A stretch of 64,000 nt of DNA from Phytomonospora endophytica (GCF_014202425.1 NZ_JACHGT010000012.1:182100-246099), one strand, 5' to 3'; positions 52,001 to 60,787 are shown, counted from the stretch's first letter. Numbers and translations: made by a program. The notes: a model not told the origin generated them from the letters alone.

Positions 52001-53184
52001 GTGACTGGCGCGAGAACCGTTTGCCCTCCAAGGGACTGGAGTTCTCGACGCCGTTGCACGCCCGGCACGCCGACGGATCGGGCACCCTCCCGGGCACCCA
52101 CTCCCTGCTGTCGGTCACGCCCGAGCGGGACGTCCTGCTGACCACGCTGAAGTCGGCGGGCAACCCGATCGCCGAAGGCGCCACGCCCGTCGACGGTCCC
52201 GTCGCGCTGCGCCTGCACGACGCCACCGGCCTCGGATCCCGCGCCACGGTCGCCTTCGCCGGCCAGGACGTTCCACTGTGGACGGCCGACCTGCTGGAGC
52301 ACCGGGGCGAGCGGGTCGAGGGCGGCCTCATCGAACTGTCCGGCGGTGAGATCGCGACCTTCGTCGCCGAACCGGCGCGCTCGGCCGAGGCGGGCCCGAT
52401 CCTGGGCGCCGACGGTGAAGTGGCCGAACCGGTCTACGCCCGGTACTGGCTGCACAACCGCGGTCCGGCGCCGCTGGGGTACCAGCCGGTCGGGATCGCG
52501 ATCTCGCCGAACCTGGTCACCGTCGAGCCCGGGCAGGACCTGGAACTGGAGGTCCGCGTGTCGAGCCAGCGCACCGACGCCGAGGTCGCCGGCCAGGTGC
52601 ACGTGATCTCCCCTTGGCGCGACGACGATCTGGACCTCTACGACCTCCAGCCGCGCGGCCACGTCGTGCAGACCCTGTCGATGCAGGTCCCCGACGACCT
52701 CGCCGACGGCGTCTACTTCATCCAGGCCCGCACCCACGACGGACGCCACACGATCGAGGACACCCTCACCGTCGTGTGCGGCCCGTCCGACGTGCTCCCG
52801 GTCGGCGACCCCGACAAGGACTGGGGCGACTCGGCGAAGGGCACCGAGGCCGGCACCGGTCGCGCCACCGGCCTGATCGCCGGCCTGGCCACCGAGGCGC
52901 TGGTCCTGGAGGCCGGTGCGAGCGCGGCGGTCGTCGCGCGGCTGGAGAACGGCACCGAGACCGACATCTCGGCCGAGCTCCAGCTGGCCTCGCCGTGGGG
53001 GACCTGGGAGTTGTTCCCGGAGGCGATCAAGGGCGCGACGATCGAGGCGGGCTCCACGGTGGACGTCGAGTTCCCGGTGCGGGTGCCGCGTTCGACGCCG
53101 CCGGGTCACTACTGGGCGATGGTGAAGGTCATGTGGTTCGGGCGGGTGTCCTACCTGCCGACGCTGCGGGTCGAGGTCCGTTAG
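49015..53184 (+). CDS. GH38 alpha-mannosidase with C-terminal NEW3-type domains
   Basis: 1389 residues, no signal peptide, so cytoplasmic. After an N-terminal domain of about 100 residues comes the GH38 barrel with the zinc motif HLVSHFHYDPVWWNTQ and the nucleophile region TAWQLDVFGHDPQFPG (Asp). Then ARGPFHQWGP, the helical bundle with YGAHHDAITGSESDQVY, and the beta-sandwich part. The C-terminal 270 residues contain two NEW3/Ig-like modules (NLVTVEPGQDLELEVRVSSQ; LENGTETDISAELQLASPWG). GH38 enzymes remove alpha-mannose from glycans; target unknown. Monocistronic. Confidence 0.93.
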   Translation: MTARIETVESTDLFVGTRSQPLQVIRVTVARDGGAHALTITGRGISGGAEVPPGTGETVVEVGCVFDTDAPDNDVSVTLADADGTELARTETVVARHEPGWTMHLVSHFHYDPVWWNTQAAYTSPWEFLAGDGSTRPLWANNGFALVEAHMDLALRDPLYKFVLAEIDYLKPFFDTHPERRADLAHLLGTGQAELLGGTYNEPNTNLTGLETTIRNIVYGVGYQRGILDGDPRTAWQLDVFGHDPQFPGLLAAAGLTGSAWARGPFHQWGPMLKNYDDSPGDATVMQFDSEFEWISPSGKGVLTHYMPNHYGAGWRMDSASTLEDAEKQTYELYQGLKPVAATRNILLPVGTDYTPPNKWVTAIQRDWNERYVWPNFVCATPRDFLDAVREELTERGASPSPQSRDMNPVYTGKDVSYIDTKQAQRAAEVAALDAERLAVFAGILDGHGYPHAALDKVWRQLAYGAHHDAITGSESDQVYIDLLTGWREAHDLAAGARDAALDALAAQISAEGVVVTNTLSFKRDGLVRVALPEGTDTAGVVDDAGKPVASTISGGEVVFRATDVPSLGWRTYRLTPGEGDGGWTAVEGTSIENEHWTVGADPGRGGGLSTVVDKVAKRELLRDNALGNELRVYEEYPTHPQFGEGPWHLLPSGPVRSSAESSAEVRREESALGQRLVIRGSVGEVEYEQTVTLLNGAERIDCRTRVLDFTGADRLLRVKFAADVPGALPVSEVSAGAIGRGFALPDVDVAEAPWTLDNPANNWFGLSSTARVVLSGADGIAERAVGVAEIVTAEGIDVRDLVVALARIGVTATTSRADGPRYGWLHIDSNLPDFRIVVGGPDVNPVAAEILDGAGAEVRAAYTGAPVWIPADRPLTEVWRPNADLRDVRALPALIVDSPEGLVDVDQARITASVHGSVPTEGTLDDYTVALLTYGVPGFAVDATGALHASLLRSCTGWPSGVWIDPPRRTAPDGTAFQLQHWTHEFDYAVVAGAGDWRENRLPSKGLEFSTPLHARHADGSGTLPGTHSLLSVTPERDVLLTTLKSAGNPIAEGATPVDGPVALRLHDATGLGSRATVAFAGQDVPLWTADLLEHRGERVEGGLIELSGGEIATFVAEPARSAEAGPILGADGEVAEPVYARYWLHNRGPAPLGYQPVGIAISPNLVTVEPGQDLELEVRVSSQRTDAEVAGQVHVISPWRDDDLDLYDLQPRGHVVQTLSMQVPDDLADGVYFIQARTHDGRHTIEDTLTVVCGPSDVLPVGDPDKDWGDSAKGTEAGTGRATGLIAGLATEALVLEAGASAAVVARLENGTETDISAELQLASPWGTWELFPEAIKGATIEAGSTVDVEFPVRVPRSTPPGHYWAMVKVMWFGRVSYLPTLRVEVR

Positions 53185-53189
53185 CCGCC

Positions 53190-53220
53190 CGTGACGGGGG
53201 CGCGAGCCGCCCCCGTCACG
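53190..53220. terminator. Bidirectional hairpin after the mannosidase
   Basis: CGTGACGGGGGCG (53190-53202) pairs with CGCCCCCGTCACG (53208-53220), 5-nt loop. It overlaps the stop of the convergent small membrane protein. Confidence 0.8.
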
Positions 53221-53530
53221 GCACGACGGCCACGCACGCCGTCACCAGTCCCCCGATCTGGAGTCCCAGGCCGATCTGCGGCCACATGCGCCACTCCAGC
53301 CACGCGCCGGTGATGCCGACGGCGGCGCCGAGCAGCGGACCGGCGATCGCCACGGACATGGCGAGCGAGAGGTGACCCCCGCCGCACCCGTCGGCGCCTT
53401 CACACAGGGCGCCCCCGAGCAGGACGAGGAAGAGGACGGGGAGGATCAGCAGCGGCGGGATCGCCATGACGATCGTCCAGACGACGGCGGTGGGATGGCG
53501 CTGGTGCTCGGCGGGCGTATCGCTGGGCAT
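53216..53530 (-). CDS. Small three-helix membrane protein
   Basis: 104 residues. Hydrophobic segments TAVVWTIVMAIPPLLILPVL, MSVAIAGPLLGAAVGITGAW and QIGLGLQIGGLVTACVAVVP; a short loop with two Cys (LCEGADGCGGG) lies between the first two. No family recognised. Divergent from the His-rich protein gene. Confidence 0.75.
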   Translation of the reverse strand: MPSDTPAEHQRHPTAVVWTIVMAIPPLLILPVLFLVLLGGALCEGADGCGGGHLSLAMSVAIAGPLLGAAVGITGAWLEWRMWPQIGLGLQIGGLVTACVAVVP

Positions 53531-53618
53531 GCACTCACGGTACGAAGCTCACGCAACGTGATCTTCGTCGCGGAAATCGGTGATCCACCGGCGTTTCCGC
53601 GCCAGCTACGGTGTCCCC

Positions 53619-54179
53619 ATGCCGCACGAGCACCATGACCACGATCACGACGTCCTCGGCTACATCGACGGCGCCCCGGTCCCCGTCGCGCTGCTCGACG
53701 AGCGCGTCACCCGGCTCCGCGAAGGCCCGCGCGCGGCGGCGCTGCCGACGCCGGGCACCTCGGAGGACCGGCAGCTGCGGCGCTGGGTCGCGCAGGTGAT
53801 CCTCACCGAGCGCCTGTGCGCCGCCGACTTCGACGGCGACGACGTGGGCCTCGCCCGCCTCGACGCGCAGGCCGCGGTCGAGCTCGGCTCGATCAACGCG
53901 GCGGCCTTCGAGGGCCACCCGGCCGTGCGGGCCGCCTACGAGCGGGTCACCGGTGAGGTCGAGGGCCCCGAGGAGCAGGTCGAGGCCTTCCTGGCGGCGA
54001 CGGCCCACCGGCCGGCGCCCCCGTCGGCCGACGACGCCCGCGAGCACGTCCGCGCGGCCGCACGGCGGCGGCACTTCGTCATCTGGCTGGACCGTCAGCG
54101 GGAGGCGCGAGTGCGGCTCGTGCACGGCCTGGAGCACCCCGGCGACCCGTCACAGCCCGACAACCACCACACGCACTAG
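53619..54179 (+). CDS. His-rich-ended protein of unknown function
   Basis: 186 residues from ATG 53619. The N-terminus MPHEHHDHDHDVLGYIDGAP and the C-terminus PDNHHTH are both histidine-rich, suggesting metal binding. The middle (PVALLDERVTRLREGPRAAA, EDRQLRRWVAQVILTERLCA, ARRRHFVIWLDRQREARVRL) recalls the helical chaperone part of SurA/PpiC-like proteins but lacks an obvious PPIase domain. In some actinobacteria similar proteins are labelled malonyl-CoA transacylase-like, without support here. The stop overlaps the convergent hydrolase by four bases. Confidence 0.7.
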   Translation: MPHEHHDHDHDVLGYIDGAPVPVALLDERVTRLREGPRAAALPTPGTSEDRQLRRWVAQVILTERLCAADFDGDDVGLARLDAQAAVELGSINAAAFEGHPAVRAAYERVTGEVEGPEEQVEAFLAATAHRPAPPSADDAREHVRAAARRRHFVIWLDRQREARVRLVHGLEHPGDPSQPDNHHTH

Positions 54180-54856
54180 AAGAGGTCGCCGATGGCGGCG
54201 GCGAGCCGTTCCGGCGCCGCCGCGACCACGTCGTGCCCGACCGGGATCTCGGTCAGCAGCCCCCAGGGGATCTCGGCGGTCATCTCCAGCACCCGCTCGC
54301 CCGGCAGGAAGCTCTGGTCCCCGCCGGAGACCACCAGGGTCTGGGCGGTGATGGCCGACAGCCCCTTCCACCAGGCTTCCGATGGGGCGTTGAGCTGGGC
54401 GATGATCTGCGGGCGCAGCTCCCAGTCGTAGTCGAGTTCGCCTTCGGGCCGGACCGGCGCGGGCCGGCCGAGCGGCACCGGCGGGGGCGTCTCGACGAGC
54501 ACCAGCCCGCTGACACGCTCGGGCCGGGCCGCGGCGAGCAGGTACGCGGCGATGCCGCCCATCGAGTGGCCGACGAGTACGGCCTCGGGCACGCCGAGGG
54601 CGTCCATCAGCGCGAGGACGTCGTCGCGCATGGCCTCGAAGGAGTAGTCGCCGGGCCGGGAGGAGGCGCCGTGGCCGCGCATGTCGGGCGCGTAGATCCG
54701 CCACCGGGGGCCGAGCGCGTCGGCGACCCGCTCCCACGCGGCTCCGCTGCCGGTGACGCCGTGGAGGAGGAGGACGGGGACGCCGTCGTCGGGTCCCCAG
54801 ATCCGGCAGTGGAATTGGAGCCCGCCGGGCGCCGGGACGGTGCGTGTTTCGGCCAC
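54176..54856 (-). CDS. Alpha/beta-hydrolase
   Basis: 226 residues. Oxyanion motif LLLHGVTGSGAAWERVADAL, nucleophile elbow AVLVGHSMGGIAAYLLAA, acid in LVVSGGDQSFLPGE and His in IPVGHDVVAAAP complete the triad. The short lid (PVPLGRPAPVRPEGELDYDW) gives no substrate hint. Divergent from cysS with 67 bp between starts. Confidence 0.88.
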   Translation of the reverse strand: MAETRTVPAPGGLQFHCRIWGPDDGVPVLLLHGVTGSGAAWERVADALGPRWRIYAPDMRGHGASSRPGDYSFEAMRDDVLALMDALGVPEAVLVGHSMGGIAAYLLAAARPERVSGLVLVETPPPVPLGRPAPVRPEGELDYDWELRPQIIAQLNAPSEAWWKGLSAITAQTLVVSGGDQSFLPGERVLEMTAEIPWGLLTEIPVGHDVVAAAPERLAAAIGDLF

Positions 54857-54911
54857 GGGGCGAGTTTAGGCGGCGGGGGCCGCTGTGCGGCGGCGGCCGA
54901 ACTCAGCCATA

Positions 54912-54917
54912 TACCCT
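54912..54917 (+). promoter_or_regulatory. -10 element of a leaderless cysS/mshC-type transcript
   Basis: TACCCT fits TANNNT and is six bases from the GTG start at 54924. No ribosome site precedes the GTG, so the transcript probably begins at the start codon. Confidence 0.55.
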
Positions 54918-54923
54918 GTATCG

Positions 54924-56351
54924 GTGAACCTGAGACTCCATGACACCAGCACCCGTTCGGTGCGCGACTTCACGCCGCGCGTGTCCGGAGCGGCGAGTCT
55001 CTACCTCTGTGGCCTCACGGTTCAGGCCCCACCGCACATCGGCCACCTCCGCGGCGGCGTCAACTACGACGTCCTTCGCCGGTGGCTGACGCATCACGGC
55101 CTTGACGTGAACTTCGTCCGGAACGTCACCGATATCGACGACAAGCTCCTGGCCAAAGCGCTCGAACAGGATCGTCCGTTCTGGTCGATCGCGTACGCGA
55201 ATGAGCGGCTTCTGGCCGCCGACTACGCGTCGCTGGGCGTCTTGGAGCCGACCTACGAGCCGCGCGCGACGGGTCACATCCCCGAGATGCTGACGCTGAT
55301 CGCCGAGCTGATCGAGAAGGGTCACGCCTACCTCGCGTCGGACGATTCGGGCGACGTGTACTTCGACGTGCGCGGTTTCCCGGAGTACGGCGCCCTGTCG
55401 GGCCAGCGCATCGACCACATGCAGGCGGCTCCCGACGGTCCCGACCGGGCCAAGCGGGACCCGCGCGACTTCGCGCTGTGGAAGGGCGAGAAGCCGACCG
55501 AGCCGCAGAACGCGTTCTGGGACACGCCCTACGGGCGCGGCCGCCCGGGCTGGCACCTGGAGTGCTCGGCCATGGCCCGCCGCTACCTGGGCGACACCTT
55601 CGACATCCACGGCGGCGGGATGGACCTGGTCTTCCCGCACCACGAGAACGAGGTCGCGCAGTCGCGGGCCGCGGGCCTTGGCTTCGCGCGCTACTGGGTG
55701 CACATCGGGATGCTGAACCTCGGCGGCGAGAAGATGTCGAAGTCGCTCGGCAACGTCATCGACCTGACCGCCCTGCGCAAACTGGTCCGGCCGGCCGAGG
55801 TGCGCTACTACCTCGCCGTGCCGCACTACCGCTCGGTCATCGACTACTCCGAGGCGGCGCTCAAGGAGTCGGCTTCGGCCTATCGCCGCATCGAGGGCTT
55901 CGTCCGTCGTGCCGCCGAACGGCTCGGCGCCGACGAGGTTCACGTCGACCGGGGCGTGCTGTGCGCCGACTTCACCGCCGCGATGGACGAGGACCTCAAC
56001 ACCTCGGCCGCGATGGCCGCGATCCACGAGGTCACCCGCGAGGGCAACTCGGCCGCCGACGCCGGTAACGACAAGGCCTTCGGCTCCGCCGCGGCCTCGG
56101 TGCGCCGGATGATGGACGTGTTCGGGCTCGACCCGTTGTCTCCACAGTGGACGGAGACCGACGGCGGCGGCGACCTGCGCGGCACGCTCGACGCGCTCGT
56201 CGCGATGACCCTCGAACAGCGGCAGGCCGCCCGCGCCCGCCGCGACTACGCCACCTCCGATGTACTCCGCGACCAGCTGACGGCCGCCGGCGTGCAGGTC
56301 GAGGACACGCCGCACGGTCCACGTTGGACGTACGAAACTCAGAAGGGCTGA
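54924..56351 (+). CDS. cysS: Cysteinyl-tRNA synthetase
   Basis: 475 residues from GTG 54924. The zinc ligand Cys29 is in [15 protein letters not shown], whose HIGH motif completes the ATP site. Further marks are [48 protein letters not shown] and KMSKSLGN. The length and full C-terminal tRNA-binding helical region fit CysS better than the shorter MshC ligase of mycothiol synthesis. rlmB follows after 2 bp. In relatives cysS lies directly after ispF; here it is 31 kb away. Confidence 0.92.
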   Translation: MNLRLHDTSTRSVRDFTPRVSGAASLYLCGLTVQAPPHIGHLRGGVNYDVLRRWLTHHGLDVNFVRNVTDIDDKLLAKALEQDRPFWSIAYANERLLAADYASLGVLEPTYEPRATGHIPEMLTLIAELIEKGHAYLASDDSGDVYFDVRGFPEYGALSGQRIDHMQAAPDGPDRAKRDPRDFALWKGEKPTEPQNAFWDTPYGRGRPGWHLECSAMARRYLGDTFDIHGGGMDLVFPHHENEVAQSRAAGLGFARYWVHIGMLNLGGEKMSKSLGNVIDLTALRKLVRPAEVRYYLAVPHYRSVIDYSEAALKESASAYRRIEGFVRRAAERLGADEVHVDRGVLCADFTAAMDEDLNTSAAMAAIHEVTREGNSAADAGNDKAFGSAAASVRRMMDVFGLDPLSPQWTETDGGGDLRGTLDALVAMTLEQRQAARARRDYATSDVLRDQLTAAGVQVEDTPHGPRWTYETQKG

Positions 56352-56353
56352 TC

Positions 56354-57424
56354 ATGCCGGGCAACTCCGAGCGCCGGAACAAGCGCACCTCCGCCAAGAA
56401 GGGGGCCGCCAAGGGCTCCGGCGGGCAGGGCAAGAAGGCCCTGGAAGGGCGCGGGAAGACCCTCGGCGCCACCGATCGCCCGTGGCACAAGGAATTCACC
56501 GGCGACGACAAGCCGCGCAAGACCCGCCGCAAACAGGAGCGGGTCCGTCGTGAGGCGGCCTCCGAGGGCCGCGTCTCGCACATCGGGAAGAAGGCTCCGA
56601 CGACCCGGACCCCGGTCCGGCGCAAGGATCCCGACGCTCCCGAGGTGCTCGTCGGCCGCAACCCGGTCGTCGAGGCCCTGCGCGGCGGAGTCCCCGCGAC
56701 CGCTCTCTATGTGGCGCGCGGGATCGAACTCGACGAGCGCACCCGCGAGGCCGTCCGGCTGGCCGGGAACAAGAGCATCGCGATTCTTGAGGTGTCGCGG
56801 GCCGAACTCGACCGGATGTGCAACCGCGCCCTGCACCAGGGCCTCGGCCTGCAGGTCCCGGCTTATCACTACGAGCCGCTCGACGACCTCATCGCGATCG
56901 CACGGGAGAACGCGCCGGGCCTGCTCGTCGCGCTCGACGGCGTGACCGACCCGCGCAACCTGGGCGCGATCGTGCGTTCGGCGGCCGCTTTCGGCGCGCA
57001 CGGGGTGTTCCTCCCCGAGCGTCGTGCCGCGAGCATGACCGCGACGGCCTGGCGCGCCTCGGCGGGCGCGGCCGCGCGCACGCCGATCGCGAAGGTGACG
57101 AACCTGACGCGGGCGCTCAAGGAGTGCCAGGACGCCGGTTTCCTGGTGGTCGGGCTCGACGCCGACGGCGAGCTGGACCTGCCGGATCTCGCGGCGGCGG
57201 TCGACCCGATCGTCGTGGTCGTGGGCTCGGAGGGCCGTGGCCTGTCGCGCCTGGTCAGCGAGACCTGTGACCTGCGCGTGGGGATCCCGATGGCGAACGC
57301 GGTGGAGTCGCTCAACGCGTCGGTCGCCGCGGCGGTGACGCTCGCGGAGATCGCGCGCCGGCGGAACTCTTTAGCGGCGGCGGGGTACCCGGCGCTGGTG
57401 AGGCAGGTCGTGGCGGTCGCCTGA
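56354..57424 (+). CDS. rlmB: 23S rRNA (guanosine-2'-O-) methyltransferase, RlmB/SpoU type
   Basis: 356 residues from ATG 56354. A basic, disordered N-terminus of about 90 residues ([20 protein letters not shown]) precedes the SpoU substrate-binding domain ([20 protein letters not shown]) and the trefoil-knot SPOUT domain with motif 1 [20 protein letters not shown], motif 2 [16 protein letters not shown] and motif 3 [20 protein letters not shown]. It methylates a conserved guanosine in 23S rRNA. Cotranscribed with cysS, as in most actinobacteria. Confidence 0.95.
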   Translation: MPGNSERRNKRTSAKKGAAKGSGGQGKKALEGRGKTLGATDRPWHKEFTGDDKPRKTRRKQERVRREAASEGRVSHIGKKAPTTRTPVRRKDPDAPEVLVGRNPVVEALRGGVPATALYVARGIELDERTREAVRLAGNKSIAILEVSRAELDRMCNRALHQGLGLQVPAYHYEPLDDLIAIARENAPGLLVALDGVTDPRNLGAIVRSAAAFGAHGVFLPERRAASMTATAWRASAGAAARTPIAKVTNLTRALKECQDAGFLVVGLDADGELDLPDLAAAVDPIVVVVGSEGRGLSRLVSETCDLRVGIPMANAVESLNASVAAAVTLAEIARRRNSLAAAGYPALVRQVVAVA

Positions 57425-57514
57425 TCGGGGCGGAACGCGACACAAGATCAGATTCCCGACAGTTCATGGTGATCACCTTCGGGCGACTAGGCTCGTTGTC
57501 CGGAGGTGACCACC

Positions 57515-58114
57515 ATGACCGCGACTCCGCCGTTCTACCACCCGTCATCCGAGTGGAACCCGGCCACGGACCACTCGGGTCCGTGGACGGAAGAGGACTA
57601 CGAGGCCCTGCCTGAGGGTTTGCGTGCGGAATTGCACGACGGGAGCCTCATCTTGACGCCTTCACCGGCCCCTCTGCACGACCTGATCTCGCGGCGATTG
57701 GCCAACCTCTTCGCCGAACTACTGCAAGACGACGAGCTCGTGCACACCGCGATGGACCTCCGCATGGCCGACGGACGCCGCTTTCGCACTCCAGACGTGA
57801 TGGTCCTCCGTGCACCCGCCGAAATCCGCCCCGTGCCTCCCGGCGATGTCGAACTCGTGGTCGAAGTCCTGTCCCCCGGCGGCGGCTGCGAATGGGACAC
57901 CAAGATGCAGGTCTACGCGGCCGCCGGCATTCCGGCGTATTTGATCCTCGAAGAAAAAGGCGGCGTCGTCTCCGGGTGGCACCATGAACTCGTCAACGGG
58001 AAATACGCGCTGACCGCCGAAGCCCACGACGGCGAAGAACTCTTCGTGGTGAAGCCCTTCACCTTCACCATCGATCTCACGGCACTGGCCCTGCGCAAAC
58101 GCCGTTACGGCTGA
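57515..58114 (+). CDS. Uma2-family (DUF820) PD-(D/E)XK-like protein
   Basis: 199 residues from ATG 57515, nine bases after GGAGG (GTG 57506 also in frame). Family marks: YEALPEGLRAELHDGSLILT, HDLISRRLANLF, FRTPDVMVLRAPAE and LVVEVLSPGGGCEWDTKMQV with the PD...EVLS...K nuclease core. Uma2 proteins are abundant in actinobacteria and cyanobacteria and may be endonucleases; their role is unproven. Codon use has more A/T than its neighbours, hinting at horizontal spread. Confidence 0.88.
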   Translation: MTATPPFYHPSSEWNPATDHSGPWTEEDYEALPEGLRAELHDGSLILTPSPAPLHDLISRRLANLFAELLQDDELVHTAMDLRMADGRRFRTPDVMVLRAPAEIRPVPPGDVELVVEVLSPGGGCEWDTKMQVYAAAGIPAYLILEEKGGVVSGWHHELVNGKYALTAEAHDGEELFVVKPFTFTIDLTALALRKRRYG

Positions 58115-58189
58115 GAGCCGCCCCCACCTGCCCCTTTGCCTCCATCGCCTAGGATCGACCGCGCACCCCCGACCCCTGGAGCTTGCGCG

Positions 58190-60706
58190 ATGGCGACCCC
58201 ACAACCCGGCTACCTGCTCGGCGTCGATCTCGGCACGTCCAACACCGTCGCCGTGATCCGCTGGCCGGACGGCCGCACGCGTCCGCTCCTCGTCGACGGC
58301 ACGCCCGTCATGCCCTCGTCGGTCTTCGTCGACGAGTCGGGCCACGTCCATGTCGGGCGTGACGCCCAGCGGCTCGCGCAGACCGACCCGTCGCGCTTCG
58401 AGCCGAACCCCAAGCAGCGCACCGACGAGCAGTCGATCCTCCTCGGCGACCGTGAGGTCCCGACCGTCGTCCTGCTCACCGCGATCCTGCGCGCGGTCGC
58501 CGACAAGGCGGTCGAGGCCGTCGGCTTCCTGCCGCCGGCGATCCTCACCTACCCCGCGAAGTGGGGTTCGCGGCGGCGGGAGATGCTCCAGGACGCCGCC
58601 GCCAAGGCCGGTTTCCCGCCGGTCCACCTGGTGCCCGAACCGATCGGGGCCGCGCACTACTTCGCCGAGGTCATGAAGCAGCCGATCCCGGTGGGCGCCT
58701 CCGTCGCGGTCTTCGACTTCGGCGGCGGCACGCTCGACATCGCCGTGGTCCGCAACGAGGGCATGGCCGGTTTCCAGGTCCTCGGCGACGGCGGGCTCAA
58801 GGACCTCGGCGGTCTCGACGTCGACGAGGCCCTCGTCGAGCACCTCGGGCGCACGATCGACCACAACGCGCCGGAACTGTGGCGGCGCCTGACGAACCCG
58901 CAGTCCACAACGGACAAACGCGGCCGCCGCCAGTTCTGGGACGACGTGCGCGGCGCCAAGGAGATGCTGTCGCGCACGACCGTCGCGCCCGTCGCGGTAC
59001 CCGGCGTCGACATCTCGCTGCACCTGACCCGCGACGAACTCGAACGCCTCGCGACGCCGCTGCTCGACCGCGCGGTCGTCGAGACCCAGCGCGTGATCAC
59101 CGCCGCGAGCCTTACCCCGCAACAACTCCACGGCCTCTTCCTGGTCGGCGGCGCCAGCCGCATCCCGCTGGTCAGTCGCATGCTGCACCAGCGGCTCGGC
59201 ATCGCGCCGATCGTCCTGGAACAGCCCGAACTGCCGGTCGCCGAAGGCGCCCTCGCCGCCGTTCCCCAGCAGCGGCTGCACGAGCCGATGACGATGGGGC
59301 AGACCAGCGGCATCCCGGCGAACACGACCGACCCGTACACACCGCCGCCGGGCATGGACTCGCCACCCGAGGGCTTCCTGGCGCCGACGGTGAACACGCC
59401 GTGGTGGAAGAAGAAGTCCTACTGGATCGCCGGTACGGCAACACTTCTCGTGCTGGTCATCGCCGGCTGGTGGATCCTGCGCGACCCGTACCCGCAGGAA
59501 CCTATGCACGACCTCGCCGAGGTCGCGACGGTCGCGCTGGGGGCGGGCGCGAAGGCCGACTCCTACTCGCGCGTCGACATCGAGGACGGCGTCGCCTACT
59601 ACTCCACGCCCACCGGAGACGGCAAGACCGGCGAGGTCGTGGCCGTCGAACTGGAGACGGGCAAGGAGAAGTGGCGCACCCCGGTGACCACGACCTCCAC
59701 CTGGGCCGGCCTCTGGGCCGAGAACGGCATCGTCGGCGTGAAGGCCGACAACTCCGCCGACCCGGACTCGATCTACCTGCTCGACGCCGAGAAGGGCGGC
59801 CTCAAGGCGACCCTCCCGAACAACTACAACGACTACTTCCAGATCGTCGACGACCGCTTCATCCTCCGCGACGCCACGAACAAGCTGGTCACCGGCTACG
59901 ACGCGAGCGGCGCCGAGAAGTGGCGCTTCAGCACCGAGGGCGGCATCAGCGAGGCACTCGCCTGGGACACGATCGCCGCCCCCGCCAACTCCTCCCCCGA
60001 GGAGTCCGGGCGGATCTACAGCACCGACTCCAAGGGCACCGTCACCATCTGGAACACCGAGGACGGCTCCAAGGTCAGCGAGGGCGTGATCGTCAAGGAC
60101 GCCACGAACGACCGGGTGCTCGTCTTCGACGACAAGGTCTACGTCGCGAGTGGCACCAACGGATACAGCCTCAGCGTCTACAACGTCGACAACCTGTCCA
60201 CGACGGTGGCCACCATCCAGCTCAACGGCGCCGAGCGGGCACCGGACTGGATCAATCCCTGCGGGGAGAACCGGATCTGCGTCGTGGAGAAGGCGATCGG
60301 CGACCCGGCCACCGCCAAGGCGACCGTGGTGGACACCTCCGACGGCCTCAAGGAGGAGTGGACGACCCCCGACGGGCACGACGTCAAGGAGGTGACCGTC
60401 GTCGGTGAGTCGCTACTGGTGCGCTGGGAGGACACCGCCGCGAAGTCGGTCACCAACATCTACGACAAGGACTTCGACCTGGTCGGCGGCGAGCACTTCG
60501 ACACCTACGCGCGGATCGACTCCGGCAGCCTGCTCGCGTTCCCGGCGAGCGGTTCCCCGGGGGCCAAGGACATCCGCGGTCTCGGCGCGCTGGACGGCAA
60601 GGAGACCTTCATCGGCCAGGTCGACGCCGCCGCCTGCAACGCCGATGACACCTACCTCGCCTGCGTGACCGCCGAGGGCTACAAGATCTGGAAGTTCCGC
60701 GACTAA
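58190..60706 (+). CDS. Hsp70-like ATPase fused to a membrane helix and outer beta-propeller
   Basis: 838 residues from ATG 58190 (TAGGAT -10 at 58150, GGAG at 58177). Residues 1-370 are an Hsp70 nucleotide-binding domain: phosphate 1 LLGVDLGTSNTVAVIRWPDG, phosphate 2 SVAVFDFGGGTLDIAVV, adenosine motif GLFLVGGASRIPLVSRML. There is no substrate-binding domain. A proline-rich linker leads to one helix (about 409-428, YWIAGTATLLVLVIAGWWIL), then 400 extracytoplasmic residues of PQQ/WD-like repeats (VVAVELETGKEKWRTPVTTT, IYLLDAEKGGLKATLPN, VTIWNTEDGSKVSEG). The fold order suggests a membrane sensor with ATPase inside and a ligand-binding propeller outside. Role unknown. Confidence 0.9.
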   Translation: MATPQPGYLLGVDLGTSNTVAVIRWPDGRTRPLLVDGTPVMPSSVFVDESGHVHVGRDAQRLAQTDPSRFEPNPKQRTDEQSILLGDREVPTVVLLTAILRAVADKAVEAVGFLPPAILTYPAKWGSRRREMLQDAAAKAGFPPVHLVPEPIGAAHYFAEVMKQPIPVGASVAVFDFGGGTLDIAVVRNEGMAGFQVLGDGGLKDLGGLDVDEALVEHLGRTIDHNAPELWRRLTNPQSTTDKRGRRQFWDDVRGAKEMLSRTTVAPVAVPGVDISLHLTRDELERLATPLLDRAVVETQRVITAASLTPQQLHGLFLVGGASRIPLVSRMLHQRLGIAPIVLEQPELPVAEGALAAVPQQRLHEPMTMGQTSGIPANTTDPYTPPPGMDSPPEGFLAPTVNTPWWKKKSYWIAGTATLLVLVIAGWWILRDPYPQEPMHDLAEVATVALGAGAKADSYSRVDIEDGVAYYSTPTGDGKTGEVVAVELETGKEKWRTPVTTTSTWAGLWAENGIVGVKADNSADPDSIYLLDAEKGGLKATLPNNYNDYFQIVDDRFILRDATNKLVTGYDASGAEKWRFSTEGGISEALAWDTIAAPANSSPEESGRIYSTDSKGTVTIWNTEDGSKVSEGVIVKDATNDRVLVFDDKVYVASGTNGYSLSVYNVDNLSTTVATIQLNGAERAPDWINPCGENRICVVEKAIGDPATAKATVVDTSDGLKEEWTTPDGHDVKEVTVVGESLLVRWEDTAAKSVTNIYDKDFDLVGGEHFDTYARIDSGSLLAFPASGSPGAKDIRGLGALDGKETFIGQVDAAACNADDTYLACVTAEGYKIWKFRD

Positions 60707-60708
60707 CC

Positions 60709-60778
60709 CGAACAGCACTGTTCGACTTAATCGAGGAAACGCGCTACCGTAACTCGAACACCCATGTTCGAGTTACGG
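60709..60778. promoter_or_regulatory. Promoter with two operators before the MFS efflux gene
   Basis: Operator 1 CGAACAGCACTGTTCG (60709-60724) and operator 2 CCGTAACTCGAACA-CCCA-TGTTCGAGTTACGG (60747-60778, 14-bp arms) share CGAACA-N4-TGTTCG. Between them lie TTCGAC (60721-60726) and TACCGT (60745-60750) as -35 and -10 with 18 bp spacing. A TetR bound at both would cover the promoter. Confidence 0.82.
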
Positions 60779-60787
60779 AGTCTCACG

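Noticed and set aside
50665-53109. 814-codon minus-strand open frame across the mannosidase
   Set aside because: Shadow of GH38; no start signal or domain.
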